A DNA stretch of 44,144 bases, from positions 1 through 44,144 of the forward strand of contig CANOLZ010000007.1 in NCBI GenBank assembly GCA_947567075.1. Reading direction: 5' to 3'. The position numbers were made by a program, and so were the translations under genes. Positions 25,659 to 33,989 of the stretch are shown here, one piece after another. The notes under the pieces were generated by a model. It did not search any database and had not been told where the DNA came from. It saw only the letters and a program-made list of their open reading frames with translations. The stretch's first letter is position 1. Each line of letters begins with the position of its first letter. The stretch is from an uncultured bacterium. Lineage in GTDB: Bacteria; Bacillota; Clostridia; Lachnospirales; Lachnospiraceae.

Positions 25659-27188
25659 ATGTATTGCAGGATCATATCAGGCGCAGTATTTGGAATGGAA
25701 AGCGATACTGTACATGTAGAAGTAAATATTTCAGATGGTATGCCAGTATTTGAAATGGTGGGCTGTCTTGCAACAGAGGTAAAGGAATCAAAGGAGAGAG
25801 TGCGGACTGCATTGCGAAATGAAGGTATTTTCCTCCCTCCTAAACGGATTACTGTAAATTTATCCCCAGCTTACCGAAAGAAAGAAGGATCTGCTTTTGA
25901 CCTGCCTGTGGCAGTTGGAATTATGTCAGCTTTGGGAAAGCTCCCAAAGGAACGAATAGAAAATACTATGTTTATTGGAGAATTGTCGTTAAACGGCAGA
26001 CTAAATGGTATAAAAGGTGTACTCCCCATGGTTGCCAAAGCCAAGAGAGAGGGGATTTCCCGCTGTGTTATTCCCTGGGAAAATGCCCTGGAGGGAGAGG
26101 CAGTAAAAGGAGTGGAAGTTATTCCAGTCTCAAGTCTCTCAGATGTTGTGTCCTTTCTTTCTGGAAAAGAAATAAGAGCTCCAGAAAGGGCAAGGAAGAA
26201 TTCTTCTGAAAAGACCAAGGACATGGACTTTTCAGAAGTAAGAGGCCAGGAGGGGGCCAAACGAGCAGCTGAAATTGCGGCCTCAGGTTTTCACAATATG
26301 CTTATGATTGGAGAGCCAGGTGTAGGCAAGACAATGTTGGCCAAACGAATCACAACTATTCTTCCACCGCTGTCTGCGGAGGAGAGTCTAGAAGTTTCTA
26401 CTATCTATAGTGTCGCCGGACTCCTTCAGAAGAAAGAAGGAATCATGACGGATCGGCCATTTATCAATCCCCATCATACAATTACAGAACAGGCATTTGC
26501 TGGAGGAGGAAGAATCCCAAGGCCAGGTGTAGTCAGCATGGCCCACAGGGGAGTACTGTTTATGGATGAATTATTAGAATTCAGACGCTCAGTGTTAGAA
26601 GTGCTTCGTCAGCCTTTAGAGGAAGGGAAAATATGGGTTACAAGAAGCCAGGGAGCTTATCTTTATCCTGCCCAATTTATTTTTGTTGCCGCAATGAATC
26701 CCTGTCCATGCGGTTATTTTCCTGACTTCCATAGATGTAGTTGTACAGAATATCAAATAAAAACTTATATGAATAAATTAAGCGCTCCTCTAATGGATAG
26801 AATAGATATTTGTACAGAGGTACATAGAACAGGAATAAAGCATCTTTTCTCAGACAAGGAAGAGGAAAAAGGAAAAAAAGGAGAAAATTCTGAGAAAATA
26901 AGGAAGCGGGTTATACGAACAGGAGATATACAAAAAGAAAGGTATAAAAGTACAGGCATTCATTATAATGGGGAACTTAAGGGGGAAGATGTGGAGAGAT
27001 ACTGTTATTTGGAGAAAAAAGAAAAAAAGTTTCTTGAACAAATAATGGAGAAGTGGAATTTAAGTGTGCGGGCCTATGAGAAAATATGTAAGGTGGCAAG
27101 AACCATAGCAGTTATGGAAGAAAGTGAGAAAATAACGTTGGAACATATTGGGGAGGCGGCAGGATATCGACTCGAAAAGGGGAAGTAG
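25659..27188 (+). CDS. comM: ComM/YifB family Mg-chelatase-like AAA+ ATPase
   Basis: A hexameric helicase that in naturally competent bacteria promotes branch migration during recombination of incoming DNA. 509 residues: N-terminal Lon-type fold (ChlI) with VHVEVNISDGMPVFEMVG, then Mg_chelatase AAA+ with Walker A GEPGVGKT and Walker B VLFMDELLEF, NPCPCGYFPD with its cysteine pairs, and a C-terminal lid. AAGGAGG is five bases before ATG 25659. An earlier in-frame codon at 25620 has no such site. The next gene is dprA, also a DNA-uptake recombination factor. Confidence 0.94.
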   Translation: MYCRIISGAVFGMESDTVHVEVNISDGMPVFEMVGCLATEVKESKERVRTALRNEGIFLPPKRITVNLSPAYRKKEGSAFDLPVAVGIMSALGKLPKERIENTMFIGELSLNGRLNGIKGVLPMVAKAKREGISRCVIPWENALEGEAVKGVEVIPVSSLSDVVSFLSGKEIRAPERARKNSSEKTKDMDFSEVRGQEGAKRAAEIAASGFHNMLMIGEPGVGKTMLAKRITTILPPLSAEESLEVSTIYSVAGLLQKKEGIMTDRPFINPHHTITEQAFAGGGRIPRPGVVSMAHRGVLFMDELLEFRRSVLEVLRQPLEEGKIWVTRSQGAYLYPAQFIFVAAMNPCPCGYFPDFHRCSCTEYQIKTYMNKLSAPLMDRIDICTEVHRTGIKHLFSDKEEEKGKKGENSEKIRKRVIRTGDIQKERYKSTGIHYNGELKGEDVERYCYLEKKEKKFLEQIMEKWNLSVRAYEKICKVARTIAVMEESEKITLEHIGEAAGYRLEKGK

Positions 27189-27207
27189 TGGGGAGGAAGA
27201 CATAGAG

Positions 27208-28119
27208 ATGGATAGTAATGGCATATATAATAACAGAGAAATACAATATGTTGCAAAGGGAGAGCCTGGTTATCCAAAACGGCTCCTGCATATACCATCT
27301 CCCCCAAAGGGTATTTACTACATAGGAAAACTGCCAAGGGAGGAGGCTCCAAGTGTGGCAATGGTTGGAGCCAGAGTCTGCTCAGAATATGGAAGAAAGG
27401 TTGCAAAAACTTTTGGGGAATGTTTGGCAAAAAAGGGAATTCAAATTATTAGTGGCATGGCAAGAGGAATTGATTCTATAGGACAAAAAGGAGCATTAGA
27501 CGCAGGAGGGCAAAGTTTTGGAGTGCTTGGGTCAGGGGTGGATATATGTTATCCAAAGGAAAACCTTCCCCTTTATAATCAATTAAAGAAAAAGGGAGGT
27601 ATTTTGTCAGAGCTTGCGCCTAAAATACCCCCGAAGTCTCAGCATTTTCCAGCAAGAAACAGGATAATTAGTGGTTTGTCGGATCTAGTTCTTGTAATTG
27701 AGGCAAAGGAGAAGAGTGGAACTTTCATTACTGTAGATATGGCCTTGGAACAGGGAAAAGATGTGGCTGTCATACCAGGACGCATTTCCGATCCTTTTAG
27801 TAAGGGATGTAATGAGTTATTAAAGCAGGGAGCTTATGTAGTGACAAGCCCAGAAGATATATTCGATATCCTTTCCTTTCCCTTGGATAGAAAGACAGAT
27901 CCTTTCCAAATGAAAGAAAAAACACAGTATTTCCTTGAAAACAAAGAAAATATAGTGTATAGTTGTTTAGATTTCTATAGCAAAAATCTGGATGATATTT
28001 CCAATGAGGTTTCCATGCCTGTTTCAGAAGTGTTATCTATACTCATAAAATTAGAATTAAAAGGTTATATTAGAGAAATAGCAAAAAACAATTATGTTGT
28101 TAATACAGAAAATAATTGA
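27208..28119 (+). CDS. dprA: DNA-processing protein DprA
   Basis: Protects incoming single-stranded DNA and loads RecA. 303 residues from ATG 27208, with the Rossmann-like DprA core: VAMVGARVCSEYGRKVAKTF, IISGMARGIDSIGQKGAL, VLGSGVDICYPKEN, LSELAPKIPPKSQHFPARNR and SGTFITVDMALEQGKDVAVIPG. The C-terminal winged-helix-like domain (about 245-300) is present. GGGGAGG lies 11 bases before the ATG, slightly far. It starts 19 bases after comM. Confidence 0.94.
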   Translation: MDSNGIYNNREIQYVAKGEPGYPKRLLHIPSPPKGIYYIGKLPREEAPSVAMVGARVCSEYGRKVAKTFGECLAKKGIQIISGMARGIDSIGQKGALDAGGQSFGVLGSGVDICYPKENLPLYNQLKKKGGILSELAPKIPPKSQHFPARNRIISGLSDLVLVIEAKEKSGTFITVDMALEQGKDVAVIPGRISDPFSKGCNELLKQGAYVVTSPEDIFDILSFPLDRKTDPFQMKEKTQYFLENKENIVYSCLDFYSKNLDDISNEVSMPVSEVLSILIKLELKGYIREIAKNNYVVNTENN

Positions 28120-28144
28120 AAAATCGTTTTTTTGGAGGCACAGA

Positions 28145-30235
28145 ATGGCAAAGTATCTAGTGATTGTAGAATCACCTGCAAAAGTAAAAACAATTAAAAA
28201 GTTTTTAGGTTCCAATTATGAGGTGGCAGCCAGCAACGGACATGTAAGGGACCTTCCCAAAAGTCAGATGGGAATAGACATAGAGCATGATTTTGAGCCT
28301 AAATATATTACAATAAGAGGAAAGGGGGATATTTTGGCAAATCTGCGAAAAGAAGTTAAAAAAGCAGAGAAAATATATCTGGCAACCGACCCTGATAGGG
28401 AAGGGGAGGCTATTTCCTGGCATTTATGGAAGGCATTGAAGTTGGACGAAAAAAAAGTTTATAGAATTACCTTTAACGAAATTACAAAAAATGCAGTAAA
28501 GGAGTCTATGAAAGAAGCAAGAGAGATTAATATGGATTTAGTCGATGCCCAGCAGGCAAGAAGATGTTTGGACAGAATGGTAGGATATCGTATCTCTCCG
28601 CTACTGTGGGGAAAGGTAAAAAGAGGCTTAAGCGCTGGCAGAGTTCAATCTGTTGCCCTTCGCATCATTTGTGACAGGGAGGAGGAGATTAATGCCTTTA
28701 TACCAGAAGAATATTGGTCATTAGAGGCAGATTTTAAAATTCCAGGAGAAAAAAAGCCCCTTTGCGCAAAGTTTTATGGAGATGAAAAGGGAAAAATATC
28801 TATTTCTTCAAAAGAAGAAATGGATAGAATTTTAGAGGATTTGGAAGGTGCAACATATAAAATTTTAGATGTGAAAAAAGGGGAGCGTATGAAAAAAGCT
28901 CCTATTCCTTTTACAACAAGTACATTGCAGCAGGAAGCGAGCAAAGTCTTAAATTTTTCCACTCAAAAGACTATGCGTCTGGCTCAGCAGTTATATGAGG
29001 GAATTGATTTAAAGGGAAGTGGAACAGTGGGAATTATTACTTACTTAAGAACAGATTCCACAAGAGTATCTGAGGAGGCAGAAGAAGGAGCAAAAGCTTA
29101 TATATTGGAACATTATGGAGAAGAATATGTGGCAGGAAAGTCTGGAGAAAAGAAAAAGGATAAAAAAATTCAGGATGCCCATGAGGCAATTCGTCCTACG
29201 GATATATCCAGAACACCAGCAGCTCTTAAGGAATCCCTATCCAGAGATCAATTTCGATTATATCAATTAATATGGAAAAGATTTACAGCAAGCAGGATGA
29301 TGTCTGCCAAATATGAGACAATATCTGTGAAGATTAAGGGAAATCAGTACCGATTTACAGTAGCTGCCTCTAAAATAGTTTTTGATGGTTTTATGTGTGT
29401 ATACACAGAAGGAGACGATGATACAGACAAAGGAACCAGGATGATAAAAGGAATTGATGAAAATACTCCTTTGGATTTTCAGGAATTTCATACAAAGCAG
29501 CATTTTACCCAGCCTCCAGCCCATTACACAGAGGCAGCTCTCGTACGGACTTTGGAGGAGTTAGGAATTGGAAGACCTAGTACTTATGCTCCTACAATCA
29601 CAACGATTTTAGCAAGACGCTATGTTGTAAAGGAAAACAAAAACCTTTATGTAACAGAATTGGGAGAGGTAGTGAACCATATGATGAAGGAAGCCTTTCC
29701 TAGTATTGTAGATGTAAATTTTACAGCGAATCTGGAATCTCTTCTAGATAAAGTAGAAGAAGGTTCTGTTAATTGGAAGACTGTGGTAAGTAACTTCTAT
29801 CCTGATTTAAATGAAGCGGTAAATCAGGCGGAAAAAGAGCTAGAAGAAGTGAAAATAGAAGATGAGGTTTCTGATATAATATGTGATCAATGTGGAAGAA
29901 ATATGGTTATTAAGTATGGACCCCATGGACGTTTTTTAGCATGCCCTGGATTTCCAGATTGCAGGAATACAAAACCTTATTTAGAAAAAATAGGAGTGTC
30001 CTGTCCTCAATGCGGAAAAGAAATTGTGCTTCGTAAGACAAAAAAAGGAAGAAAATATTATGGATGCGAAGATAATCCTGATTGTGATTTTATGTCCTGG
30101 CAAAAGCCTTCTACAGAGAAGTGTCCAGACTGCGGAGGACTTATGGTAGAAAAAGGGAATAAACTTGTATGTATTAGCGAAGAATGTGGCACGATTGTGA
30201 ATAAGAAAAAGGAGGAAATTTCTGTCCTTCATTGA
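28145..30235 (+). CDS. topA: DNA topoisomerase I
   Basis: Type IA topoisomerase that relaxes negative supercoils. 696 residues. Toprim domain at the N-terminus (YLVIVESPAKVKTIKKFL, then ATDPDREGEAISWHL), catalytic tyrosine in GIITYLRTDSTR near residue 300, and three C-terminal zinc ribbons (CDQC...C..C, CPQC...C..C and CPDC...C..C). GGAGG precedes ATG 28145. An earlier in-frame start at 28094 lies within dprA and is not needed. dprA-topA adjacency is conserved in Firmicutes. A strong terminator follows. Confidence 0.97.
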   Translation: MAKYLVIVESPAKVKTIKKFLGSNYEVAASNGHVRDLPKSQMGIDIEHDFEPKYITIRGKGDILANLRKEVKKAEKIYLATDPDREGEAISWHLWKALKLDEKKVYRITFNEITKNAVKESMKEAREINMDLVDAQQARRCLDRMVGYRISPLLWGKVKRGLSAGRVQSVALRIICDREEEINAFIPEEYWSLEADFKIPGEKKPLCAKFYGDEKGKISISSKEEMDRILEDLEGATYKILDVKKGERMKKAPIPFTTSTLQQEASKVLNFSTQKTMRLAQQLYEGIDLKGSGTVGIITYLRTDSTRVSEEAEEGAKAYILEHYGEEYVAGKSGEKKKDKKIQDAHEAIRPTDISRTPAALKESLSRDQFRLYQLIWKRFTASRMMSAKYETISVKIKGNQYRFTVAASKIVFDGFMCVYTEGDDDTDKGTRMIKGIDENTPLDFQEFHTKQHFTQPPAHYTEAALVRTLEELGIGRPSTYAPTITTILARRYVVKENKNLYVTELGEVVNHMMKEAFPSIVDVNFTANLESLLDKVEEGSVNWKTVVSNFYPDLNEAVNQAEKELEEVKIEDEVSDIICDQCGRNMVIKYGPHGRFLACPGFPDCRNTKPYLEKIGVSCPQCGKEIVLRKTKKGRKYYGCEDNPDCDFMSWQKPSTEKCPDCGGLMVEKGNKLVCISEECGTIVNKKKEEISVLH

Positions 30236-30263
30236 AAAAACTGACAATTTAATAAAATGTCGA

Positions 30264-30299
30264 AAAAAAGGTGGAAATGTTTGATTTCCACTTTTTTTT
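30264..30299 (+). terminator. terminator of topA
   Basis: GTGGAAA and TTTCCAC form a stem around TGTTTGA, extended by A-run/T-run pairing and followed by eight T. Confidence 0.9.
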
Positions 30300-30361
30300 G
30301 TGATACTATATATAATATGTCACATGCTTAGTATGGTTTATACAAAGGAGAATGAAAATAG

Positions 30362-31147
30362 ATGAGTAGTGTACAATTATTGGATAAAACGAGAAAAATT
30401 AATAGGCTGCTCCATAACAGCAGTTCTAGTAAGGTAGTTTTTAATGATATTTGCAGCATACTAAAAGACATTATGAGATCGAACGTATTAGTCATTAGCA
30501 AAAAGGGGAAGGTGCTGGGGACTGGATTTTTTACTGGCATTGAAGAAATTGAGGAACTTTTACACTTTGAAGTTGGTGGATTTATCGACCCTATACTCAA
30601 TGAAAGACTACTTAGTGTGCTTTCGACAAAAGAGAATGTAAATTTGGAAACCTTGGGGTTTGAGCATGCAGGGAGTCAGAAGGCTCAGGCTCTCATAGCG
30701 CCTATTGATATTGCAGGTGAGCGTCTTGGAACATTATTTATTTACAAAGAGGAAGAGCAGTATTTGATTGATGATATTATTTTGTGTGAGTATGGGGCAA
30801 CGGTCGTAGGACTTGAAATGCTTCGTTCTGTTAATGAAGAAACAGCGGAGGAAAGCCGTAAACAGCAAGTCGTTTCTTCAGCTATCAGTACCTTATCTTT
30901 TTCTGAAATGGAAGCAATTATTCATATTTTTGAAGAATTAGAAGGAAATGAAGGAATATTAGTAGCAAGTAAAATTGCAGACAGGGTAGGGATTACCCGT
31001 TCTGTTATTGTAAATGCTTTGCGAAAGTTTGAAAGTGCTGGAATTATTGAATCCAGATCTTCTGGAATGAAGGGAACATATATTAAGGTATTGAATGATC
31101 TAATATTTGGAGAAGTAAAAAAGCTGAAAGAAAATCCTTCTGCTTAG
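30362..31147 (+). CDS. codY: GTP- and branched-chain-amino-acid-sensing transcriptional repressor CodY
   Basis: Global regulator that binds DNA when GTP and isoleucine/valine/leucine are plentiful, repressing starvation functions. 261 residues: N-terminal GAF domain (about 1-155, LLDKTRKINRLLHNSSS, SNVLVISKKGKVLGTGF) and C-terminal winged helix. The recognition region ASKIADRVGITRSVIVNALR and the following GMKGTYIKVLND are almost the same as in Bacillus, so it should recognise the same operator. GGAG lies about 10 bases upstream of the ATG. Its place directly before flgB is also conserved in Bacillus. A terminator separates it from the flagellar operon. Confidence 0.97.
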   Translation: MSSVQLLDKTRKINRLLHNSSSSKVVFNDICSILKDIMRSNVLVISKKGKVLGTGFFTGIEEIEELLHFEVGGFIDPILNERLLSVLSTKENVNLETLGFEHAGSQKAQALIAPIDIAGERLGTLFIYKEEEQYLIDDIILCEYGATVVGLEMLRSVNEETAEESRKQQVVSSAISTLSFSEMEAIIHIFEELEGNEGILVASKIADRVGITRSVIVNALRKFESAGIIESRSSGMKGTYIKVLNDLIFGEVKKLKENPSA

Positions 31148-31167
31148 TTTCTATAGCGTTCATATAA

Positions 31168-31205
31168 CTCTAAAAACATTTAAAATCCTTTAGAGATTGT
31201 TTTTT
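31168..31205 (+). terminator. terminator of codY
   Basis: CTCTAAA (31168-31174) and TTTAGAG (31189-31195) form a stem followed by ATTGTTTTTT. Confidence 0.65.
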
Positions 31206-31308
31206 CATATTTTTTAGGCACTAAAGTCGTGCTGGCATGGGGATTGTGACCCTTTGAATTTAGTATCATATTATTATAAATAAAAAGGATTTTTATAATA
31301 GACTATGA

Positions 31309-31323
31309 AATTTTTAGAATATT
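31309..31323. promoter_or_regulatory. CodY-box match upstream of flgB
   Basis: AATTTTTAGAATATT matches the CodY consensus AATTTTCWGAAAATT at 13 of 15 positions. It lies 199 bases upstream of the main -35 and about 50 bases upstream of the weaker outer promoter. Confidence 0.5.
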
Positions 31324-31521
31324 AGTGATACACCATCATATAAATAGAGACAGGAAGAGGAAAAATTTGGTATGTTTGACTTAATACAGAACCATAGATA
31401 AAAATGGTCGAAAATGCAAGAAATTGGAAGGATTTACCAAGCAGGTGAGTCATTTGCTAATATTTTTAACAGGATAGTTTTCCTAAAAAATAATAATTTT
31501 TTACCAAAATATAAAAATATC

Positions 31522-31549
31522 TTGTTTTTTTTGCGAAATTTATTATAAT
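31522..31549 (+). promoter_or_regulatory. promoter of the flagellar operon
   Basis: TTGTTT (31522-31527) and TATAAT (31544-31549) are 16 bases apart, in vegetative sigma-A style. The leader is about 30 bases. Confidence 0.6.
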
Positions 31550-31586
31550 ATATAAAGTAAAAGTCGAAAAATGGGAGGGAAGGCGT

Positions 31587-31982
31587 ATGACAAATTCTGG
31601 TATCTTTAGTTATATTAATGTAATAGGCAAGGCAGCAGATGCATCATGGCTTCGCAATGACATTATTAGTGGAAATATTGCAAACGCAAACAATCCAGGA
31701 TATAAGCGTAAAGACGTTTCCTTTGAAGGCGAATTGCAAAAAGCGCTTATGCATTCTGGACGAAAAAGTATGGGTGAGAAAGTTAGGGAATTGGACTTAA
31801 ATAGCAAACGCCTTGAGGGGCAGGTATACACAGATTTAGAAAGATATTCTTACCGCCTGGATAAGAATAACGTGGATATCCAGACAGAAAATGTGGAATT
31901 AGCAGCAAATCAAATAAAGTACAATGGATTGGTTACAGCAGTCAATGGAAGTTTCAATGCATTAAAGGCAGTGATTAAATAA
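31587..31982 (+). CDS. flgB: flagellar basal-body rod protein FlgB
   Basis: Proximal rod subunit that joins the MS ring/FliE to the rod. 131 residues, normal length. The rod/hook N-terminal motif is RNDIISGNIANANNPGYKRKDVSF, and the C-terminal helix (NVELAANQIKYNGLVTAVNGSFNALKAVI) is typical. GGGAGGGAAGG lies before the ATG. First gene of the flgB-flgC-fliE... operon. The tail of the gene (31977 onward) is the left edge of the duplicated segment. Confidence 0.95.
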   Translation: MTNSGIFSYINVIGKAADASWLRNDIISGNIANANNPGYKRKDVSFEGELQKALMHSGRKSMGEKVRELDLNSKRLEGQVYTDLERYSYRLDKNNVDIQTENVELAANQIKYNGLVTAVNGSFNALKAVIK

Positions 31983-31999
31983 AAAGGGGGAGAAAAGAT

Positions 32000-32449
32000 A
32001 TGTCGATGTTTCATTCTTTTGACATTAATGCATCTGGTTTGACAGCGGAGCAATATAGAATGGATATTATTTCAGGGAATATTGCAAATGCAAATACAAC
32101 GAGGACGGAAGACGGCACTCCATACAGAAGAAAAGTAGTGACTTTTACAGAAAAGGGAAATCGGCCATCCTTTAGTCAGATATTGGAAAGGAGCCGAAGA
32201 AACGTTGCTGGAACTGGAGTGAAAGTAGACAGAGTACATGAAGACAATGAGACTGAAATGAAAATGGTGTATGATCCAGCCCATCCAGATGCAGATGAAA
32301 ACGGATATGTTACTTTGCCTAATGTGAATATTATTACAGAAATGACAAACTTAATTGATGCCAGTAGAGGTTGGGATGCAAACAATACTGCCTTTACAAC
32401 AAGTAAAGCTATTGCAATGAAGGGTTTAGAGATCGGAAGTAATGCATAA
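32000..32449 (+). CDS. flgC: flagellar basal-body rod protein FlgC (functional copy)
   Basis: Proximal rod subunit, 149 residues. N-terminal motif FDINASGLTAEQYRMDIISG with NIANANTTRTEDGTPYRRKV, C-terminal VNIITEMTNLIDASRGWDAN and then a helical end. Length is normal. GGGGGAG precedes the ATG. It is the intact member of a duplicated pair; the second copy at 33186-33639 is frameshifted. It must supply FlgC for the rod. Confidence 0.95.
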   Translation: MSMFHSFDINASGLTAEQYRMDIISGNIANANTTRTEDGTPYRRKVVTFTEKGNRPSFSQILERSRRNVAGTGVKVDRVHEDNETEMKMVYDPAHPDADENGYVTLPNVNIITEMTNLIDASRGWDANNTAFTTSKAIAMKGLEIGSNA

Positions 32450-32476
32450 TAAATAATACATAGGAGGTACTTTTTA

Positions 32477-32773
32477 ATGAATATATCATCACTCATTAAT
32501 ACAAGTGTACAGGAGATTAGAGAATTGGCAGAAAAGACTGGAACATCATCCACTGAGGAGAATGGGAAGTTTGAATCCATTCTACAGTATAGTTTAGATG
32601 GGTTAAATAAGACTATTCAGAAAGCGGATGAAAAACTATCTTCCATGGGAATTGAAAATTATCCACTTGAAATACAAAGTGAATTAACGAAAGTTGAAAC
32701 AGCAATAAATCATGCTGCAACTACAGTAGAACAATTACTTGAGATTCACAAAAAAATAATTCAGAGTATGTGA
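32477..32773 (+). CDS. diverged FliE paralogue (duplicate copy 1)
   Basis: 98 residues with an AGGAGG ribosome binding site nine bases before the ATG. The N-terminal half matches the canonical FliE at 33653 (MNISSLINTSVQEIRELAEKTG against MDISSLFNVSAKEIRDTAVK). The C-terminal half, which in FliE contains the conserved YTIVVRDKLLEAYRELMQIQ block, is replaced by a diverged VEQLLEIHKKIIQSM. The reading frame is intact even though the neighbouring fliF fragment is full of stops. It is either an evolving second FliE, for example a modified rod adaptor, or a young pseudogene not yet interrupted. Confidence 0.7.
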   Translation: MNISSLINTSVQEIRELAEKTGTSSTEENGKFESILQYSLDGLNKTIQKADEKLSSMGIENYPLEIQSELTKVETAINHAATTVEQLLEIHKKIIQSM

Positions 32774-32775
32774 TA

Positions 32776-33118
32776 GGATGATGAAATAAAGTTTGATACA
32801 AAAGTAGAAAACTAATATTGTCAGCGCTGTATTAAGATTCACTGTAATGCCAGCATAGATTGTTGTTCTTCTGAGAAAACAAAATATACAGTACTGGTAG
32901 TTTGAGAGAGTGTAAAGGAAAAGATAAAAATAAGAGTTTTATTTATATGGAGAAGGCCTATATTACTGAGTTTCGGACAATGATTTTATAGTACTTATTG
33001 GAGGCAAGGAGTTATCCCATGTAAATATTTTATTAGGAATTAATAACGTACCATCTTAAAATTACAGTAATATTTAGTTCGGTGACAGATGGAGGATTTT
33101 CCACTATTACTTTCGAAA
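32776..33118 (+). pseudogene. fliF 5' fragment, degenerate (duplicate copy 1)
   Basis: Clear nucleotide similarity to codons about 15-121 of fliF (33990). Shared blocks include TTTGATACAAA, TGTATTA, GAGAAGGCCTA, TAATATT and GGATTTTC. Several in-frame stops and indels are present, and the first 14 codons are missing. It begins just after the diverged fliE copy, as fliF follows fliE. It encodes nothing. Confidence 0.85.
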
Positions 33119-33185
33119 AATAAAGCCTTCTATACCAGCGCCATATTGATTCAATGAACAAAAAATAAAAAGGGGGAGAAAAGAT

Positions 33186-33639
33186 ATGTCGATGCTTCTT
33201 CTTTTGACATTAATGCATCTGGTTTGACAGCGGAGCAATATAGAATGGATATTATTTCAGGGAATATTGCAAATGCAAATACAACGAGGACGGAAGACGG
33301 CACTCCATACCGAAGAAAAGTAGTAACTTTTACAGAAAAGGGAAATCGGCCATCCTTTAGTCAGATATTAGAAGGGAGCCGGAGAAATGTTGCTGGAACT
33401 GGAGTGAGAGTAGACAGAGTACATGAGGACAATGAGACTGAAATAAAAATGGCATATGATTCAGCCGGCCTATCCAGATGCAGATGAAAGCGGATATATT
33501 ACTTTGCCTAATGTAAATATTATTACAGAAATGACGAACTTAATTGATGCCAGTAGAGGTTGGGATGCAAATAATACTGCCTTTACAATAAGTAAAGTTA
33601 TTGCAATGAAGGGTTTAGAGATTCGGAAGTAATGCATAG
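33186..33639 (+). pseudogene. flgC: frameshifted second copy of flgC
   Basis: Nearly identical to flgC at 32000: about a dozen substitutions over the first 255 aligned bases by eye. One base is lost near the start (ATGTCGATGCTTCTTC against ATGTCGATGTTTCATTC), four are gained near 33465-33470, and one near 33621. The longest remaining frame (33224-33487) lacks the true N-terminus and ends early. It retains the same ribosome binding site, GGGGGAG, so it may still be translated into a short peptide. Confidence 0.9.
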
Positions 33640-33652
33640 GAGGTGTTTTATA

Positions 33653-33967
33653 ATGGATATATCATCACTCTTTAATGTAAGCGCAAAAGAAATTAGAGAT
33701 ACGGCTGTAAAAACTGGAACTTTACCTACTAGAGAGAATGGACAGTTTGGTACGATTCTAGGACAGGCTTTGGATACATTAAATACGACCAACCAATACC
33801 TACAGGAAAGTGACCAGCAGAAAATGCTGTTTGCCATGGGACTTGTAGACAATACCCACGACATGACGATTGCCGCAGGGAAAGCTGATACTGCATTGCA
33901 GTACACCATAGTTGTAAGAGATAAATTACTTGAGGCTTACAGAGAACTTATGCAGATTCAGATATAA
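33653..33967 (+). CDS. fliE: flagellar hook-basal body protein FliE (canonical copy)
   Basis: Adaptor between the MS ring and the rod, 104 residues. The C-terminal family signature is intact: DMTIAAGKADTALQYTIVVR followed by DKLLEAYRELMQIQI. AGGAGG lies nine bases before ATG 33653. A frame opening at 33632 is inside the flgC pseudogene tail. It is followed after 22 bases by the intact fliF, the normal operon order, so it is the likely functional FliE. Confidence 0.93.
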   Translation: MDISSLFNVSAKEIRDTAVKTGTLPTRENGQFGTILGQALDTLNTTNQYLQESDQQKMLFAMGLVDNTHDMTIAAGKADTALQYTIVVRDKLLEAYRELMQIQI

Positions 33968-33989
33968 AAATAGTGAGGGGCTATAGGAA

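Larger units (their letters stand above)
31148..31586. other. control region between codY and the flagellar operon
   Basis: Contains the codY terminator (31168-31205), a CodY-box match (31309-31323), a possible outer promoter (TTGACT at 31376-31381 with TAAAAA at 31399-31404) and the main flgB promoter (31522-31549). Small hairpins GCAC/GTGC and GGG/CCC lie at about 31219-31253. No c-di-GMP riboswitch core is recognisable and no gene is supported. Confidence 0.6.
31977..33110 (+). repeat. tandem duplication, copy 1 (flgC-fliE-5' fliF)
   Basis: The segment runs from AAATAAAAAGGGGG before flgC to a point equal to about residue 120 of fliF. It repeats at 33163-34360. Offsets are 1186 bases for flgC, 1176 for fliE and about 1250 for fliF, so small deletions have accumulated. 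flgC is nearly identical between copies, while fliE and the fliF part are strongly diverged. Confidence 0.85.

Noticed and set aside
31210-31560. c-di-GMP riboswitch before flgB, as in Clostridioides difficile
   Set aside because: No GEMM core such as CGCAAAGC is present; only small unrelated hairpins are seen.
33224-33487. Separate 87-residue flgC-like gene
   Set aside because: It is the central part of the frameshifted flgC duplicate and lacks both the true start and the C-terminal domain.
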